Shown here one piece after another: positions 1-9,139 of a stretch of 64,000 bases of DNA (position 1 is its first letter; the number at the start of each line of letters is the position of its first letter). The notes below the pieces were generated by a model, which worked only from the letters and a program-made list of their open reading frames with translations, did not search any database and had not been told where the DNA came from. This DNA comes from Paenibacillus allorhizosphaerae. Lineage in GTDB: Bacteria > Bacillota > Bacilli > Paenibacillales > NBRC-103111. The stretch is from assembly GCF_910594985.1 (NCBI RefSeq), contig NZ_CAJVCE010000003.1:452712-516711 (forward strand). The letters are read 5' to 3'. A program made the position numbers and the translations under genes.

Positions 1-65
1 TCAAGACTTTGGAAATGAAACTATGAAGTCGTTTACCAGTACTGGAACTCATTGCAAAATATTGG

Positions 66-94
66 TTGCCTCAAGTAGCCTAAGAAAGTACAAT
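66..94 (+). promoter_or_regulatory. Putative sigma-A promoter of the pseudokinase/ATPase gene
   Basis: TTGCCT at 66-71 and TACAAT at 89-94 are separated by 17 bases. Transcription would start near 101, giving a leader of about 27 bases that holds the GGAGGA ribosome binding site. Called from spacing and consensus only. Confidence 0.45.
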
Positions 95-127
95 TAGTGG
101 ACAACGACGCGTACGGAGGATATTCCC

Positions 128-3100
128 TTGACTTGGAACTTGGAAACGGCGTTTATGGAGCGAATTCAGGAGCATGCTCAATCCATTATTTACCGTGCAA
201 AGCATCGTGATACGGGGAAAGTAAAAATTATCAAGCAAAGCAAGTCGGCGGCTTATGACGCGCTTCTTGAGCAGGAATACGCCAACAGCCGGCTCTTCAA
301 ACATGAAGAGATGTTGGTTCCAGCGAGACGGCTTGTGCTTGAAGGCCGCCCTGCGCTCGATTTGGGCGAAACCGCAGCGATTCCGCTACCCGCCTATTTG
401 ACAGCCAAGCCGCTGGACATCGTTGAATTGTTGCAGCTAGCGATTGCCGCCGTTCAAATGATTGGCAAGCTTCATCGGTTGAAGTATGTCCATCAGGCGA
501 TTTCCCCCTTCTCTTTCTTTATCGAAACGGATCGAAAGAAGCTGATTCTGACCCAGCTGCAGCATATTTGTTCCCTTGTGTCGTTTGGAGATAGTGAAAT
601 AGTGCAAGATGAAAGTGCCTGCGCCCTTGATTCAAATGCATTAGACGAAGAACATTTGCCGTATGCGGCTCCTGAGCGCATGAGCGACACGGCATTCTCC
701 TTCGATGAACGGGCGGATTTGTATTCGCTTGGTGCGTTGTTTTACCGATTTGCAACAGGAAAACAGCCATTCTATCATAAGGACGATATGGAGCGGCTCC
801 ATACTCTCACGACGCAGCTCGAAGCTGACGGGCACGTACCGAAGGCGTTGTCGGATATCATTTTGAGATGCATGGCCGTTCAACCGGAGCGTCGCTACCA
901 AAGCGCCCAAGCGTTGGAACGGGATTTGGAGCTTTTCTTTCTTCGGCTGCGCTCCGAATGGAACAACGGCACCCCTCCCTCGGTTACCGCGGAATCAACC
1001 ATGGAACTGCAAATTTCTGATACGCTGTATGGCAGAGATTCCGAGATGCACACGCTGCTTCAGTCATACCAGCGCGCGTTGTTAGGGGGTTTTGAGACCG
1101 TATTCGTCAGCGGTTTGTCGGGCATCGGCAAATCGTTTCTGATCCATGAGTTTCGGCAAACGATGCAGCGTGGGAAAGGTTTATTCATGTCCGGCAAATT
1201 CGACCAGTATAAGCAGGAGATTCCGTACCGAGCCATTCATCAAATTGGACGCCAGCTGTTTCATCATCTGCTTTCGCTGGACAAAGAACAATATCAAGTG
1301 AAAATACAACAAATTAATGACGCTGTCGGGCCTAACGGTCAAGTGCTGATCGATATGAACCCGGATTTGGAACGTATTCTCGGCAAACAGCCCCCACTGG
1401 CGAAACTGCCGCCTACGGAAATGTACAATCGGTTTCTGATGACGCTTCATCAATATTTATCCGTATTTTCAACGAAGGATCATCCGCTTGTTTACTTTTT
1501 GGACGATTTGCAATGGGCCGATCCCGCTTCCATCCAGCTCATAACCGATCTGCTGCACAGCTCAGACGGCAAATACATCATGTTTATCGGGGCGTACCGG
1601 GGCCAGGAAATTACGGATAACCATCCGCTGCAGCGAATGCTCGTCAAGCTCTCCCGCATCCGGCGAATTCAAATGTCGCACATCGTGCTCGAGCCATTGA
1701 GCGAGTCGCACATGAGCAAATTGCTAGCCGATTCGCTTCATCCCACAAAACAGTCGATAGCGACGCTGGCAGCGCTGCTGATGCGCAAGACGAAAGGCAA
1801 CGCATTTTTTGCGAAGCAATTTTTTCGTTCGCTATACGATCTCCGGCTGCTGCGATTCAATGTGTCGGAATATTGCTGGGAATGGGATACTGACCAAATC
1901 GACGAGCTTTATATTACCGACAATGTAGTGGATTTTATGATGACGAAAATTCGCCGTTTGCCGGAACCGGTGCAGCGGATTCTTATGGATGCCGCCTGCA
2001 TCGGGAACGAATTTACGCCGGAAACGCTCTCGCTTGTGACAAAGCTTCCCGATGGCGAAGCAGCCGTGCTGCTCACGAAGGCGATCGATGAAGGGATGCT
2101 GTTGCGCATTGCCCATATCCGTTCCCCTGATCGTTCCTCTTCGGCGTTGTATAAATTTATGCATGACCGCGTTCACCAAGCGGTGTACTCGATCGTGCCG
2201 AACGAGGAAAAGAAGCGGATTCATCTCCGGATCGGCCAGTCGCTGCAGCGGGAACTGAACTTCGAACAACGGGAGGACCGGTTGTTCGATATCGTCAAAC
2301 AGCTTAATCTTGGCGCTGAACTGCTCGATAAGCTCGAGGAAAAAGATAATCTGCTGATGCTCAACTTGAAAGCATGCCGTAAAGCGAAAGGGAACTCGGC
2401 CTACGAAACGGCGTTTCATTACGCTGTGAGTGCAGTGAATTTACTTCAGCCCGGCGATTGTTGGATTGTTGCATACGCCACCGCCTTCGAGGTCCACATG
2501 GAACTGGCCGAGCTGAACTATTTGTGCGGACATTTTGACGAGGCAAAACGCATCTTCGCAACCCTTCTGCAGCATGTAAAAACGAAATTCGAGAAAGCGG
2601 ATATTTATAATTTGATGATGGTGCTCTATACGAATCTTGGCCAGCATGAAGAAGCGCTTCAAGTCGGACTTGACGGTTTGCGCCTATTCGGGATCAAATT
2701 TCCATCCCAAGTCAGCACACCGCGTATGCTGTGGGAAATGGTAAAAGCACGTTATTATGTTGGGCTGAAACGGCCGGAAGACTTGATCGATCACCCGCTG
2801 ATGACGAATCCGAACCATAAAGCCGTCATGCAGCTGATGGTCAATCTCATTCCGCCGTCCTACTTTGTGAATTCCGGCTTATACATTTGTTTGATGCTGC
2901 GCACGTTCAGTTATTCGCTGCATTATGGTCATTCCGAAGGGTCGGCTTACGCTTACTCTGCCTATGGCGTCATTGTCAGCTCATTGCTCGGCAGGCTAAA
3001 ATCCGGCAGAGCTTACGGCTTGCTCGGTCTCCAACTGAGCGATATGTTCGACCATCTGCCGACCAAGAGCAAAGTATATTTTGCATACGGCGGCTTTACG

Positions 3101-4003
3101 AGCTCGCTCAGCGGCCACATAGGAGCCAATGTCGGCTACTTGCAAAAAGCATACCAGTACGGCATAGAATCGGGCGATTTTGTATACGCCGGGTATTCGA
3201 TTACGTTCAGCTTCTTTTTGCGGCTATTTCGGGGCGATCCGTTATCTGAAGTACTGAAGGAATCGGACGCCTACCACAGCTTTATATATAAAGCGCAGGA
3301 TCAGGATGCGATTTCGATTTTTACCGTACTGCAGCGGTACGTGCTTTATATGAAAGAGGCGCCGCTAGCATTCCAGCAAGAGCAGAAGACCGCTCAGGAC
3401 GATGCCTTTATGACAGACGACGAAGTCGATCACTTGGAGCGGCTGACGAACAAAGCGACCATCCATACGTATTACGCGCTTCGCGCGCAATCCTACTACA
3501 TGATGAACCGGCTCGAAGCGGCTGAACGCATTTGCGAGCTTGCGGAAGCGTCCATAACCACCGTGTTCGGCTTGCCTCATATGCATTTGCATCATTTCCA
3601 CAGAGGGATGGTGTTCGCCGGGTTGTATGCCTCACGGCCAGAGGCCACCCGGAAACGGTATAAGCGAATGATTCGCAAAAGCCTGCGCTTTCTGGACAAA
3701 TGGTCCCGTCATTCACCCGATAATTTTTTGCACTTGAAGCTTCTGCTCGAGGCCGAATGGAACCGGATCATCGAGAAACCGGAGCTGTCCGCCTCTTTAT
3801 ACGATCAAGCGATCCATCATGCGGGTTTGCAGCGTTTTGTTCAATTCGAAGCGATGGCATGCGAATGTGCGGCTAAATTTTATTCGGGAACCGGTAAGCC
3901 GGCCGAGGCTTCGTCTTATTACGCGAAGGCGTTAGCATTATATAAAAAATGGGGGGCAATGAGGAAAGCGGCGGATATGGAGGGGCAACAGCCCATTCTC
4001 TGA
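128..4003 (+). CDS. Pseudokinase / STAND ATPase / TPR signalling protein
   Basis: Large cytoplasmic signalling protein of 1291 residues. The TTG start at 128 is chosen because GGAGGA lies at 116-121. Residues 1-265 resemble a Ser/Thr kinase fold, with the YAAPER element and ADLYSLG helix. The catalytic loop, however, reads VHQAISPFSF, without the HRD aspartate, and no DFG is visible, so this is probably a pseudokinase. An AAA_16/STAND ATPase follows, with Walker A GLSGIGKS near residue 330 and Walker B YFLDDLQWAD near 457. The C-terminal half is alpha-helical and TPR-like. Relatives with the same order usually continue into GAF plus histidine kinase or another output module. This one stops after the TPR part, so its output must be another protein or a bound partner. 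Monocistronic, with a terminator downstream. Confidence 0.8.
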   Translation: MTWNLETAFMERIQEHAQSIIYRAKHRDTGKVKIIKQSKSAAYDALLEQEYANSRLFKHEEMLVPARRLVLEGRPALDLGETAAIPLPAYLTAKPLDIVELLQLAIAAVQMIGKLHRLKYVHQAISPFSFFIETDRKKLILTQLQHICSLVSFGDSEIVQDESACALDSNALDEEHLPYAAPERMSDTAFSFDERADLYSLGALFYRFATGKQPFYHKDDMERLHTLTTQLEADGHVPKALSDIILRCMAVQPERRYQSAQALERDLELFFLRLRSEWNNGTPPSVTAESTMELQISDTLYGRDSEMHTLLQSYQRALLGGFETVFVSGLSGIGKSFLIHEFRQTMQRGKGLFMSGKFDQYKQEIPYRAIHQIGRQLFHHLLSLDKEQYQVKIQQINDAVGPNGQVLIDMNPDLERILGKQPPLAKLPPTEMYNRFLMTLHQYLSVFSTKDHPLVYFLDDLQWADPASIQLITDLLHSSDGKYIMFIGAYRGQEITDNHPLQRMLVKLSRIRRIQMSHIVLEPLSESHMSKLLADSLHPTKQSIATLAALLMRKTKGNAFFAKQFFRSLYDLRLLRFNVSEYCWEWDTDQIDELYITDNVVDFMMTKIRRLPEPVQRILMDAACIGNEFTPETLSLVTKLPDGEAAVLLTKAIDEGMLLRIAHIRSPDRSSSALYKFMHDRVHQAVYSIVPNEEKKRIHLRIGQSLQRELNFEQREDRLFDIVKQLNLGAELLDKLEEKDNLLMLNLKACRKAKGNSAYETAFHYAVSAVNLLQPGDCWIVAYATAFEVHMELAELNYLCGHFDEAKRIFATLLQHVKTKFEKADIYNLMMVLYTNLGQHEEALQVGLDGLRLFGIKFPSQVSTPRMLWEMVKARYYVGLKRPEDLIDHPLMTNPNHKAVMQLMVNLIPPSYFVNSGLYICLMLRTFSYSLHYGHSEGSAYAYSAYGVIVSSLLGRLKSGRAYGLLGLQLSDMFDHLPTKSKVYFAYGGFTSSLSGHIGANVGYLQKAYQYGIESGDFVYAGYSITFSFFLRLFRGDPLSEVLKESDAYHSFIYKAQDQDAISIFTVLQRYVLYMKEAPLAFQQEQKTAQDDAFMTDDEVDHLERLTNKATIHTYYALRAQSYYMMNRLEAAERICELAEASITTVFGLPHMHLHHFHRGMVFAGLYASRPEATRKRYKRMIRKSLRFLDKWSRHSPDNFLHLKLLLEAEWNRIIEKPELSASLYDQAIHHAGLQRFVQFEAMACECAAKFYSGTGKPAEASSYYAKALALYKKWGAMRKAADMEGQQPIL

Positions 4004-4156
4004 TCCCGTTCGCAAACGGATTAACATTTTGTGACCGCTACACAAAAAAAGCAACCTACCGTGAGCTGTTACAATCGCGTGTCTTCTGCTGGGAGGATGC
4101 ATTCGCCGAAACGACATATTCCACGTTCAGTGGCGCGGCGCGGCAGGCTTAATAAG

Positions 4157-4210
4157 AAAAAAGCGTCTCTAACCGCTTCGGATTGCAGCGGAAAGAGACG
4201 CTCTTCTTTT
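4157..4210 (+). terminator. Rho-independent terminator
   Basis: AGCGTCTCT (4162-4170) pairs with AGAGACGCT (4194-4202). The hairpin is preceded by an A-run and followed by a T-rich stretch, so it could work on both strands, for the upstream + gene and the convergent esterase gene. Confidence 0.7.
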
Positions 4211-4290
4211 TGTTGGTGATGCGATATATCGCTCGAGTGCCGATCACCGAAAATCGGCCCATGTGCGTAAACCCTGGACGGGAACTTCGG

Positions 4291-5088
4291 CTACGCTTGT
4301 GCAAAATACTGCTCGATAAACCGGAGCGCCTCTTTCAAATGAAGCCCAAAATAATCCCAGTTGTGGTCGCCCTCGAATTCAAGATATTCATGCGGATATC
4401 CAAGTTGGTCGAGCAGCACTTTGTACGCGGTGTTCAGCGGATATAAATAATCGGACGTCCCGCAGTTAAAATGCAGTGCCGGCCGCTGCTCCCCCCTTAC
4501 TCTCTGGGAAGCAAGCACATGCAGATCGTGCTCTCGTACATAAGGTCCCTGCACCGGTCCGATCATGCGCGAAATTTCGGTTCTCAGTAGATCTTCGGTC
4601 ATCAGCGCCGTCGACATGAGTGCACCCGATATGCTAGCGGCGGCGCCGAACAGCTCCGGATTGCGCAGCGCGAGTACGAAGGCTCCATAGCCGCCCATGG
4701 ATAATCCGCATGCCGCACGGCTGGAACGGTCGGCCACCGTACGGAACTCCCGGTCTACGGCAGGAATGAGATCATACAACAAGTAGTCTTCAAATCGTCC
4801 TGCACCGTTATACCAGTTGATATAAAAGGTTCCTTGTCCGTATCCCCCGTCGCTCGGCATCACGACGATGCTTTCACGGAATTCGCCCGATGCGATCATC
4901 GCATCGAGCGTCACTTCGACATTGCCTTTCATGATCCAACTGGCTTCATGGCCGTACAATCCATGCAGCAAATAAACGACCGGATAACGCCGGTCCTGCG
5001 AAGCATCGTAGCTCGTAGGCAAGTACACGTTACAGAGCTTGCGCTGATATAAAGCGCCGGAAAAAAACGGAAACGGCTGTACGCTCAT
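4291..5088 (-). CDS. Esterase D / tributyrin-esterase-type alpha/beta hydrolase
   Basis: Predicted carboxylesterase of the EstA/esterase D family, 265 residues, a usual length. The nucleophile elbow is GLSMGG, with the serine near residue 130. A candidate acid lies in CGTSDYLY and a candidate histidine in EGDHNWDYF. VVYLLHG supplies the oxyanion-hole region. There is no signal peptide, so it is likely cytoplasmic. The start has AGGGAGG seven bases upstream. It lies just downstream of ytxJ on the same strand (33 bases) and may be co-transcribed. The substrate cannot be read from the sequence; short-chain acyl esters are typical for the family. Confidence 0.85.
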   Translation of the reverse strand: MSVQPFPFFSGALYQRKLCNVYLPTSYDASQDRRYPVVYLLHGLYGHEASWIMKGNVEVTLDAMIASGEFRESIVVMPSDGGYGQGTFYINWYNGAGRFEDYLLYDLIPAVDREFRTVADRSSRAACGLSMGGYGAFVLALRNPELFGAAASISGALMSTALMTEDLLRTEISRMIGPVQGPYVREHDLHVLASQRVRGEQRPALHFNCGTSDYLYPLNTAYKVLLDQLGYPHEYLEFEGDHNWDYFGLHLKEALRFIEQYFAQA

Positions 5089-5121
5089 GCGGCAACCTCC
5101 CTTTTCTGCCGATCGGTCGGC

Positions 5122-5463
5122 TTAGTTGAGTACGGCAGTCATATGCGCCTTTGTAATGGACCAATGGGAAGTATTCCATATGGTTTCCTTATTTTTAATA
5201 TATAAAATTTGCGGAGAAGCATGCTTCACGCCGGTATCTTCGGCAATTTGATTGGATACGGGGCGCGATTCGATCACTTTTACCATGACATAATCCACGT
5301 CGGTGTTCGGTTCTTTGGCCAAGTAGGATTCATATTCATCCAGCGCATTTGAGCTTACCGGACAAGCCGTGCTATGCTTTAATACAACGATCGGCTTAAC
5401 GCCCGATCCTTCCAGAAGTCGATTCCACTCTTCGATCGTCGTAATTTCTTTCCATTGCGTCAT
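5122..5463 (-). CDS. ytxJ: Bacillithiol-system redox protein YtxJ (monothiol bacilliredoxin-like)
   Basis: 113-residue thioredoxin-fold protein of the YtxJ family, found in bacillithiol-producing Firmicutes and thought to remove bacillithiol from mixed disulfides. The active-site region is STACPVSS, with one cysteine, followed by the family's conserved SNQIAEDTGVKHASPQ stretch containing the cis-proline loop. The ATG at 5463 is preferred because GGAGGG lies seven bases upstream; an in-frame TTG nine codons earlier has no such site. It sits between a phosphoesterase and an esterase on the same strand, with short gaps. Confidence 0.9.
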   Translation of the reverse strand: MTQWKEITTIEEWNRLLEGSGVKPIVVLKHSTACPVSSNALDEYESYLAKEPNTDVDYVMVKVIESRPVSNQIAEDTGVKHASPQILYIKNKETIWNTSHWSITKAHMTAVLN

Positions 5464-5505
5464 ATTTAGTCCCTCCGTCTTGTTTTTCAAGAGATGAATA
5501 TCGAA

Positions 5506-6009
5506 TTATTTGCGATCGTAATAATAATGCTCGCCTACCGGTTGCGGCCCCAACGTTAGGATGCCATACGAGTACCGGGGCTGCCTGCGCTTGTCGGTCG
5601 GGGAACCGGGGTTAAAGAGCAGCACCCCGTTACGGCTTTCCATATACGGAATATGGGAATGACCGAACAGCACCACATCGACTGTTCCTTTACCGTCGCC
5701 GTCGAGAAAAGCACGGTAAGCCGTTTCCGATGTAGAGCGGCCGCCGTCGCCATGGACGATGCCGATGCGATATCCGGCTATCTTCAGCACCTTGCGCCTT
5801 CCGAAACGTCTGACGATCTCCAGACCGTCGTTATTGCCTGCCACTCCGTCCACCGGAGCGATCAATGCGAACAGTTCAACGACGCCTTCATCCATCCAAT
5901 CGCCCGCATGCAAAATCATATCAACGCCCTGAAGACCTTCCACCAGCGTATCCGGCAGACGAGCGGCTCTGCCGAACATATGAGTATCGGATACAACGCC
6001 TATGCGCAT
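5506..6009 (-). CDS. YfcE/MJ0936-type metallophosphoesterase
   Basis: 167-residue calcineurin-like phosphodiesterase. All metal-binding blocks are present in order: VSDTH near the N-terminus, HAGDW, GNND and GHSHIP, then NPGSPTDKR near the end, which is typical of the YfcE/YsnB subfamily. Such enzymes hydrolyse phosphodiesters in vitro, but the natural substrate is unknown. The gene is 42 bases upstream of ytxJ on the same strand and probably shares its transcript. Confidence 0.9.
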   Translation of the reverse strand: MRIGVVSDTHMFGRAARLPDTLVEGLQGVDMILHAGDWMDEGVVELFALIAPVDGVAGNNDGLEIVRRFGRRKVLKIAGYRIGIVHGDGGRSTSETAYRAFLDGDGKGTVDVVLFGHSHIPYMESRNGVLLFNPGSPTDKRRQPRYSYGILTLGPQPVGEHYYYDRK

Positions 6010-6069
6010 ACGCGGCTGAGTCCTTTCGTATCAGAATTATTTTTATTTTACCATAACCACCCTCAAAAG

Positions 6070-6091
6070 AAAAAAGCACCGCAAGGGCGCT
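6070..6091 (-). terminator. Short terminator after the export operon
   Basis: On the minus strand AGCGCC and GGTGCT form a six-pair stem (one G-U pair) with a five-base loop, followed by a T-run. It lies 8 bases beyond the stop of the 709-residue gene. Confidence 0.45.
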
Positions 6092-6098
6092 GTAAGGT

Positions 6099-8228
6099 TT
6101 ATTCGAGTACTACAAACCAATCCACGAACTGTGAGGCAAGCAATTTCCGCTTTCCTTGAAGTTCGGAGAATACGGATATTTTATATTGCTTTAATTGCTC
6201 AACCCTAAATATAAGTTCTGCATCCGCTTTCGTTATTTTGTAATCATGCAATCCCAAATCGACCTTTTTATCGTCATCATCCGGTTTCGACTCTAAATAG
6301 AAAACTTCCTCGATCGTAACGTTTCTTCTGGAATCTTGGAATTGAATGATCAACTTTTGACCGTCGGTAACGGTCTCATAGTAGTTGTCCCTTTCCAGCT
6401 TGTAATCGAAAGCGATCGTCAGCTTCGTCCGGTCCAGTCCAGTTTGTATCCGCGATAGTGTAAGCTTGTATGGAAAAAACTCGATATCTTTCAAATTCGA
6501 TTTCGGTGTCGCATTTTCCGAAGGGATTTCCATCTCAACCGCATTCAAATAGGCATCCGCTTTCTCATCTACTCCCGTCCAGTGCGTATCTGTCACCGCT
6601 TCTCCGATAACCATCTTAAGACCAGCCGTATCCATGTCTTTCGGCAGTTTCGCGATCAGCGATTGCATCGCTTTGCCTGAAGGATTAAGCTTCTGTTTCA
6701 CCTCACGGATTTTCATCGGAAACAGCCGATCGTCCGTTGTCTTTAAAAAAGCAGCGACTTTCGGCAGCGCCGCCGAACGCTTCTCCATATTCGTCGTTTC
6801 CAGCTGCACTTCATACCATTGTGATGTATCGTCTGAGTACGTGTTGACCGCACTGGGTGCGTACGTCGCGCTGCGCCCGGCTCCGGTGATCGGCTGCTTA
6901 TCGCCGAGAACAACCGTCTTCAGCCCCGTTCCCGTTAGGGGCATATCGAACTGTGCCATCTCTTCCGTTGTCTGCTCGTTCACCTTCTCATTCACAACGA
7001 GCTTGGCGGAAGAATACGGGTAGGAATACGGAATTTTGGCCGCAATTTGCACATGCATCGGAATACCTGGAGGAAGACCCGCTGCACGATCCGTACGTAT
7101 CGCCTTTGCCTCCACTTTGACCCCGTCATCCAGCAGGAAGTACGCTTTGAGTTCCGGGAATGGCAGCGAAGTCGTTTCCTGATGCGTCAGCGTCAAATCG
7201 GCGCTCAAAATATCCTGGTCTTCCCAAGGCATCCGCTGCAGCTTCTCTACCTGCAAACGATACGTTCCTGTCAAATTCGTATATTCGACCGGACTTCCAA
7301 CAGGAATCGTCTCCATCGAAGCCGCCGGCACCGTGAGCGAAGCGATCGGATAATTCAGCTTCTGATCGCTTGTTATGGAGACGGGCTGGGAGATGACGAC
7401 TTCCCACTCGCCCGCAGCCGCCGATTTCGGAAGCAACGAGCCTTTCAATTGAAACTCTACGGAAACCTCCGGCGTCAGCAGCTGCTTATCGGCCGGAACG
7501 ATGGCCTCGAGCGGATACAACGCCCCGTTTGCCGTCCGCAGTGAATATTGCAGCCCGGGAAGCTTCAAACTGGACCCTCCGTGGTTCGTCAGCTTCAGCA
7601 TCAACCTCGGGGACAAATGCGCTTCCTTCTCCTGAACGTAATTTTTCGTTACTTGCGCTTCCACCGGGAAGCTGCCGAAGTTCAGCGTACGGCTGCCGCT
7701 GGACGTCGAGAGGACCGATCCTACATCATCCGGGAAGGAGATTGCGCCTACCGTTTCTTCAAGCGCAGCCAAATTATAATTCCAGTGCGTGATACGGAAT
7801 TTCAAGTCGCCGAGCGTTACGCTGTCGTTAACCGGCGCATAGAACGAATAGTCGACCTGCTGGCCGGCGGGTACCTCTTTCTTTGCTTTGTCCTGAGGCA
7901 GCAGCTGCGCTTCGAATTCCGTTCCGCCTTTGCTGCCGACGCGCACCCAATAATCGAGAAATGGCAGTTCCTTTGCTTCTCCGTTATTCACCGTTATGGT
8001 AAAGAACAGCATACGGCCGTTCTCCGAAGGCAGGATGACCGCATTTTTCAATTCAAAGTATGCGTTCTTCGTAACGTAAACCATATCGAGCTGCTGCGCT
8101 GCGGACAATACGTCGCGCTGGTATGCCTCGCTCTGGGCGTTCACAACTGCCGACGGTCCTATACCCGCTGCCGGGACGGCGGCCAGCATGAAGATCAGCG
8201 CCCATTTCACCTTATTCGATCGGTACAA
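6099..8228 (-). CDS. Exported 709-residue repeat protein of the ABC export operon
   Basis: Unknown family. The TTG start at 8228 is chosen: GGAGGA lies just upstream and the previous gene's stop is one base away, so the two are translationally coupled. The N-terminus has basic residues, then WALIFMLAAVPAAG, a signal peptide or anchor. The rest has no membrane segment. Four regions share a pattern LP-x-hydrophobic-x-A/S-Y/F-L followed by G/D-x-L/V-x-P/E and a 'xLxPG/A' turn (around residues 100, 240, 370 and 500), suggesting tandem Ig-like modules outside the membrane. As last gene of a MacB/FtsX-type operon it may be an extracytoplasmic partner or substrate of the transporter. This is inference from position only. 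Confidence 0.7.
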   Translation of the reverse strand: MYRSNKVKWALIFMLAAVPAAGIGPSAVVNAQSEAYQRDVLSAAQQLDMVYVTKNAYFELKNAVILPSENGRMLFFTITVNNGEAKELPFLDYWVRVGSKGGTEFEAQLLPQDKAKKEVPAGQQVDYSFYAPVNDSVTLGDLKFRITHWNYNLAALEETVGAISFPDDVGSVLSTSSGSRTLNFGSFPVEAQVTKNYVQEKEAHLSPRLMLKLTNHGGSSLKLPGLQYSLRTANGALYPLEAIVPADKQLLTPEVSVEFQLKGSLLPKSAAAGEWEVVISQPVSITSDQKLNYPIASLTVPAASMETIPVGSPVEYTNLTGTYRLQVEKLQRMPWEDQDILSADLTLTHQETTSLPFPELKAYFLLDDGVKVEAKAIRTDRAAGLPPGIPMHVQIAAKIPYSYPYSSAKLVVNEKVNEQTTEEMAQFDMPLTGTGLKTVVLGDKQPITGAGRSATYAPSAVNTYSDDTSQWYEVQLETTNMEKRSAALPKVAAFLKTTDDRLFPMKIREVKQKLNPSGKAMQSLIAKLPKDMDTAGLKMVIGEAVTDTHWTGVDEKADAYLNAVEMEIPSENATPKSNLKDIEFFPYKLTLSRIQTGLDRTKLTIAFDYKLERDNYYETVTDGQKLIIQFQDSRRNVTIEEVFYLESKPDDDDKKVDLGLHDYKITKADAELIFRVEQLKQYKISVFSELQGKRKLLASQFVDWFVVLE

Positions 8229-8229
8229 T

Positions 8230-9126
8230 TTAGCGTTCCTCCTTCTCTTCCGGGGGCAGCAGCACGATGCGGCCATCCTCCACCTGCACTCTCACCTTGT
8301 TCGACTGTTTCAAACCGATCGTCTGCAGCATCTCCGACGGAATCTGAAGCCGCCCGGCTTTGTCGATTACGGCATATTCCACGTGGGATTCTTCCTCTTC
8401 CGCCTGCAATGCGCCCTGTTCCAGCTCAGCAAGCTCGTCGGCATACGATTTCCGCCTTATAATTTCCGAGGACGTTTTGCCATCCCGTATCGCAACGACG
8501 CGGTCGACTTTTTTGGCGAGCAGCGGATCATGCGTAACAATTACGACGGTCAGTCCCAGATTCCGGTTCAAATCGCGGAACAAATCGAGTATCTGATTCG
8601 CCATCTTCGTATCTACCGACCCGGTCGGCTCATCGGCAAGCAGCAGCTTCGGCTGATTGGCTAAGGCGATAGCGATCGCAACCCGCTGCTGCTCGCCTCC
8701 GGACAGCTGGTTCAGCTTGTTTCCTCGCCGGTGGCTTAGTCCTACCGCGTCTAGCAATTCGATGGCCCGCTCCCTCTTGCGCTTGCCTTTAAGCAATATC
8801 GGCAGCTCCACATTTTCTTGCGCCGTTAAGTAGGGGATCAAATTGCGCGCATTGTTTTGCCAGACGAATCCGACCGTTTCGCGCTTATATTTCACCAGAT
8901 CCTTCTCGGTAAACTTGAGTAAATCTTTCCCGTCGACGAGCAGTTGGCCCGCCGACGGACGATCCAAACCGCCCAGCATATTGAGCAGCGTCGATTTGCC
9001 GCTGCCGCTGTTGCCGATAATCGCCATCAGCTCGCCAGGCTCGACATGAAGGTCGAGCCCTTGCAGGGCGACGACCTCGAGATCGGCAATTTTGTATATT
9101 TTTACGAGATTGTCACAATGTATCAA
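8230..9126 (-). CDS. ABC exporter ATPase with C-terminal AbrB-like domain
   Basis: 298 residues. The TTG start at 9126 has GGGAGG seven bases upstream. Residues 1-230 form a LolD/MacB-type ATPase: Walker A GNSGSGKST, Q-loop WQNN, signature LSGGEQQR, Walker B LLLADEP, then D-loop and switch histidine in VTHD. After an acidic linker, about 45 residues (YAVIDKAGRLQIPSEML onward to VLLPP) match the swapped-hairpin SpoVT-AbrB pattern: 'D-K-A-G-R-L-Q-I-P', a hydrophobic helix, and a V-R-V/G-R-I-V-L-L-P strand pair. That fold usually binds DNA or dimerises. It may hold two ATPases together or link transport to gene control. It lies 13 bases after the permease and is coupled to the exported gene. Confidence 0.88.
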   Translation of the reverse strand: MIHCDNLVKIYKIADLEVVALQGLDLHVEPGELMAIIGNSGSGKSTLLNMLGGLDRPSAGQLLVDGKDLLKFTEKDLVKYKRETVGFVWQNNARNLIPYLTAQENVELPILLKGKRKRERAIELLDAVGLSHRRGNKLNQLSGGEQQRVAIAIALANQPKLLLADEPTGSVDTKMANQILDLFRDLNRNLGLTVVIVTHDPLLAKKVDRVVAIRDGKTSSEIIRRKSYADELAELEQGALQAEEEESHVEYAVIDKAGRLQIPSEMLQTIGLKQSNKVRVQVEDGRIVLLPPEEKEER

Positions 9127-9139
9127 CGCACAGCCTCCC

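Noticed and set aside
7548..8462. + strand frame of 304 codons across the exported protein and ATPase tail
   Set aside because: Antisense to two convincing genes and without a start signal.
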